Shown here piece by piece: positions 33,943-34,137 of a stretch of 34,137 bases of DNA; position 1 is the first letter of the stretch, and the number at the start of each line of letters is the position of its first letter. Made by a program: the position numbers and the translations under genes. Location of the stretch: the NCBI GenBank assembly GCA_034660395.1, contig JAYEJA010000158.1, positions 1-34,137 on the forward strand, written 5' to 3'. The notes under the pieces are model-generated. The model was not told where the DNA came from. It did no database searches and was given only the letters and a program-made list of their open reading frames with translations. The stretch is from JAQVEM01 sp034660395 (GTDB taxonomy: Bacteria; Actinomycetota; Humimicrobiia; Humimicrobiales; Humimicrobiaceae).

Positions 33943-34137
33943 GTTATAAATTAATAATATTAAATAATTTAGGATAAATTATTAAAACTGTTAATTTTTA
34001 TTGGGAACATTTTTAGAGTGAGCCGGGCTGTATTTACGGTATGCAGTAATTAATTAGAGGTTTTCAATTTAAAAAGAAGCATTGCTGTTTTTTAAAGGGA
34101 TTACCATGTAAGGTATAAGTTTTTATTTGTATATTTT

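Noticed and set aside
1..34137. CRISPR arrays, insertion sequences, prophage genes, tRNA or rRNA genes
   Set aside because: No regularly spaced direct repeats, transposase or integrase motifs, or cloverleaf/T-loop sequences were seen by eye on either strand.

Overview
The window is AT-rich bacterial chromosome with compact operons. It uses the standard code, with frequent GTG/TTG starts and purine-rich Shine-Dalgarno (SD) sites. Gene content is core metabolism plus envelope functions: Tad/Flp pilus parts, a Rex NADH/NAD+ sensor, an LCP-family envelope protein, a nearly complete purine operon, Lon, and a sugar-uptake locus. LCP, Rex, DUF2089/SHOCT-like proteins, lipoprotein-anchored ABC binding proteins and an actinobacterial-looking LeuB suggest an uncultured, probably anaerobic, low-GC relative of Gram-positive lineages (deep Actinomycetota or a Firmicutes/Atribacterota-like phylum). 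No marker gene here fixes the phylum. I saw no rRNA, tRNA, CRISPR array, transposase or phage gene.

Layout. 0.2-1.9 kb, plus strand: end of a Tad pilus cluster (Flp pilin, TadE-like, TadG/Rv3654c-like) followed by a single-stranded DNA-binding protein without the usual acidic tip. 2.2-5.2 kb: methyltransferase with a C-terminal zinc ribbon, Rex, LCP protein, and a 104-residue unknown. 5.3-15.5 kb: purB-purL-purF-purM-purN-purH, mostly overlapping or nearly so. PurL is the long single-chain form with a fused glutaminase and looks like the eukaryotic/Bacteroidetes/proteobacterial type. It ends at a bidirectional terminator shared with lon. 15.5-18.6 kb, minus: Lon and a small zincin metallopeptidase. 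18.7-24 kb: GalT, a B12-binding radical SAM protein (minus), a small XRE regulator with a striking palindromic operator plus a six-helix membrane protein, and an isopropylmalate-dehydrogenase-family enzyme. 24.1-26.7 kb, minus: a GT2 glycosyltransferase and a GH1 beta-glycosidase.

27-32.7 kb is the most unusual part. A LacI-family regulator has a CG-centred operator at its own promoter. It precedes an ABC sugar importer (binding lipoprotein plus two permeases, no ATPase), with a perfect 15-bp hairpin between the binding protein and the first permease. Next comes a secreted or lipid-anchored protein with two Ig/PKD-like repeats, an acidic linker and a carbohydrate-binding-like C-terminal domain. 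Its signal peptide has no ATG/GTG/TTG start; an ATA codon sits where a start should be. With GH1 and GalT nearby, the region looks like a beta-glycoside scavenging locus.

32.8-33.9 kb, minus: a three-gene operon (DUF2089-like HTH protein without its zinc fingers, two-helix membrane protein, SHOCT-like protein) behind a near-consensus promoter. Its first and last proteins share a short helical motif.
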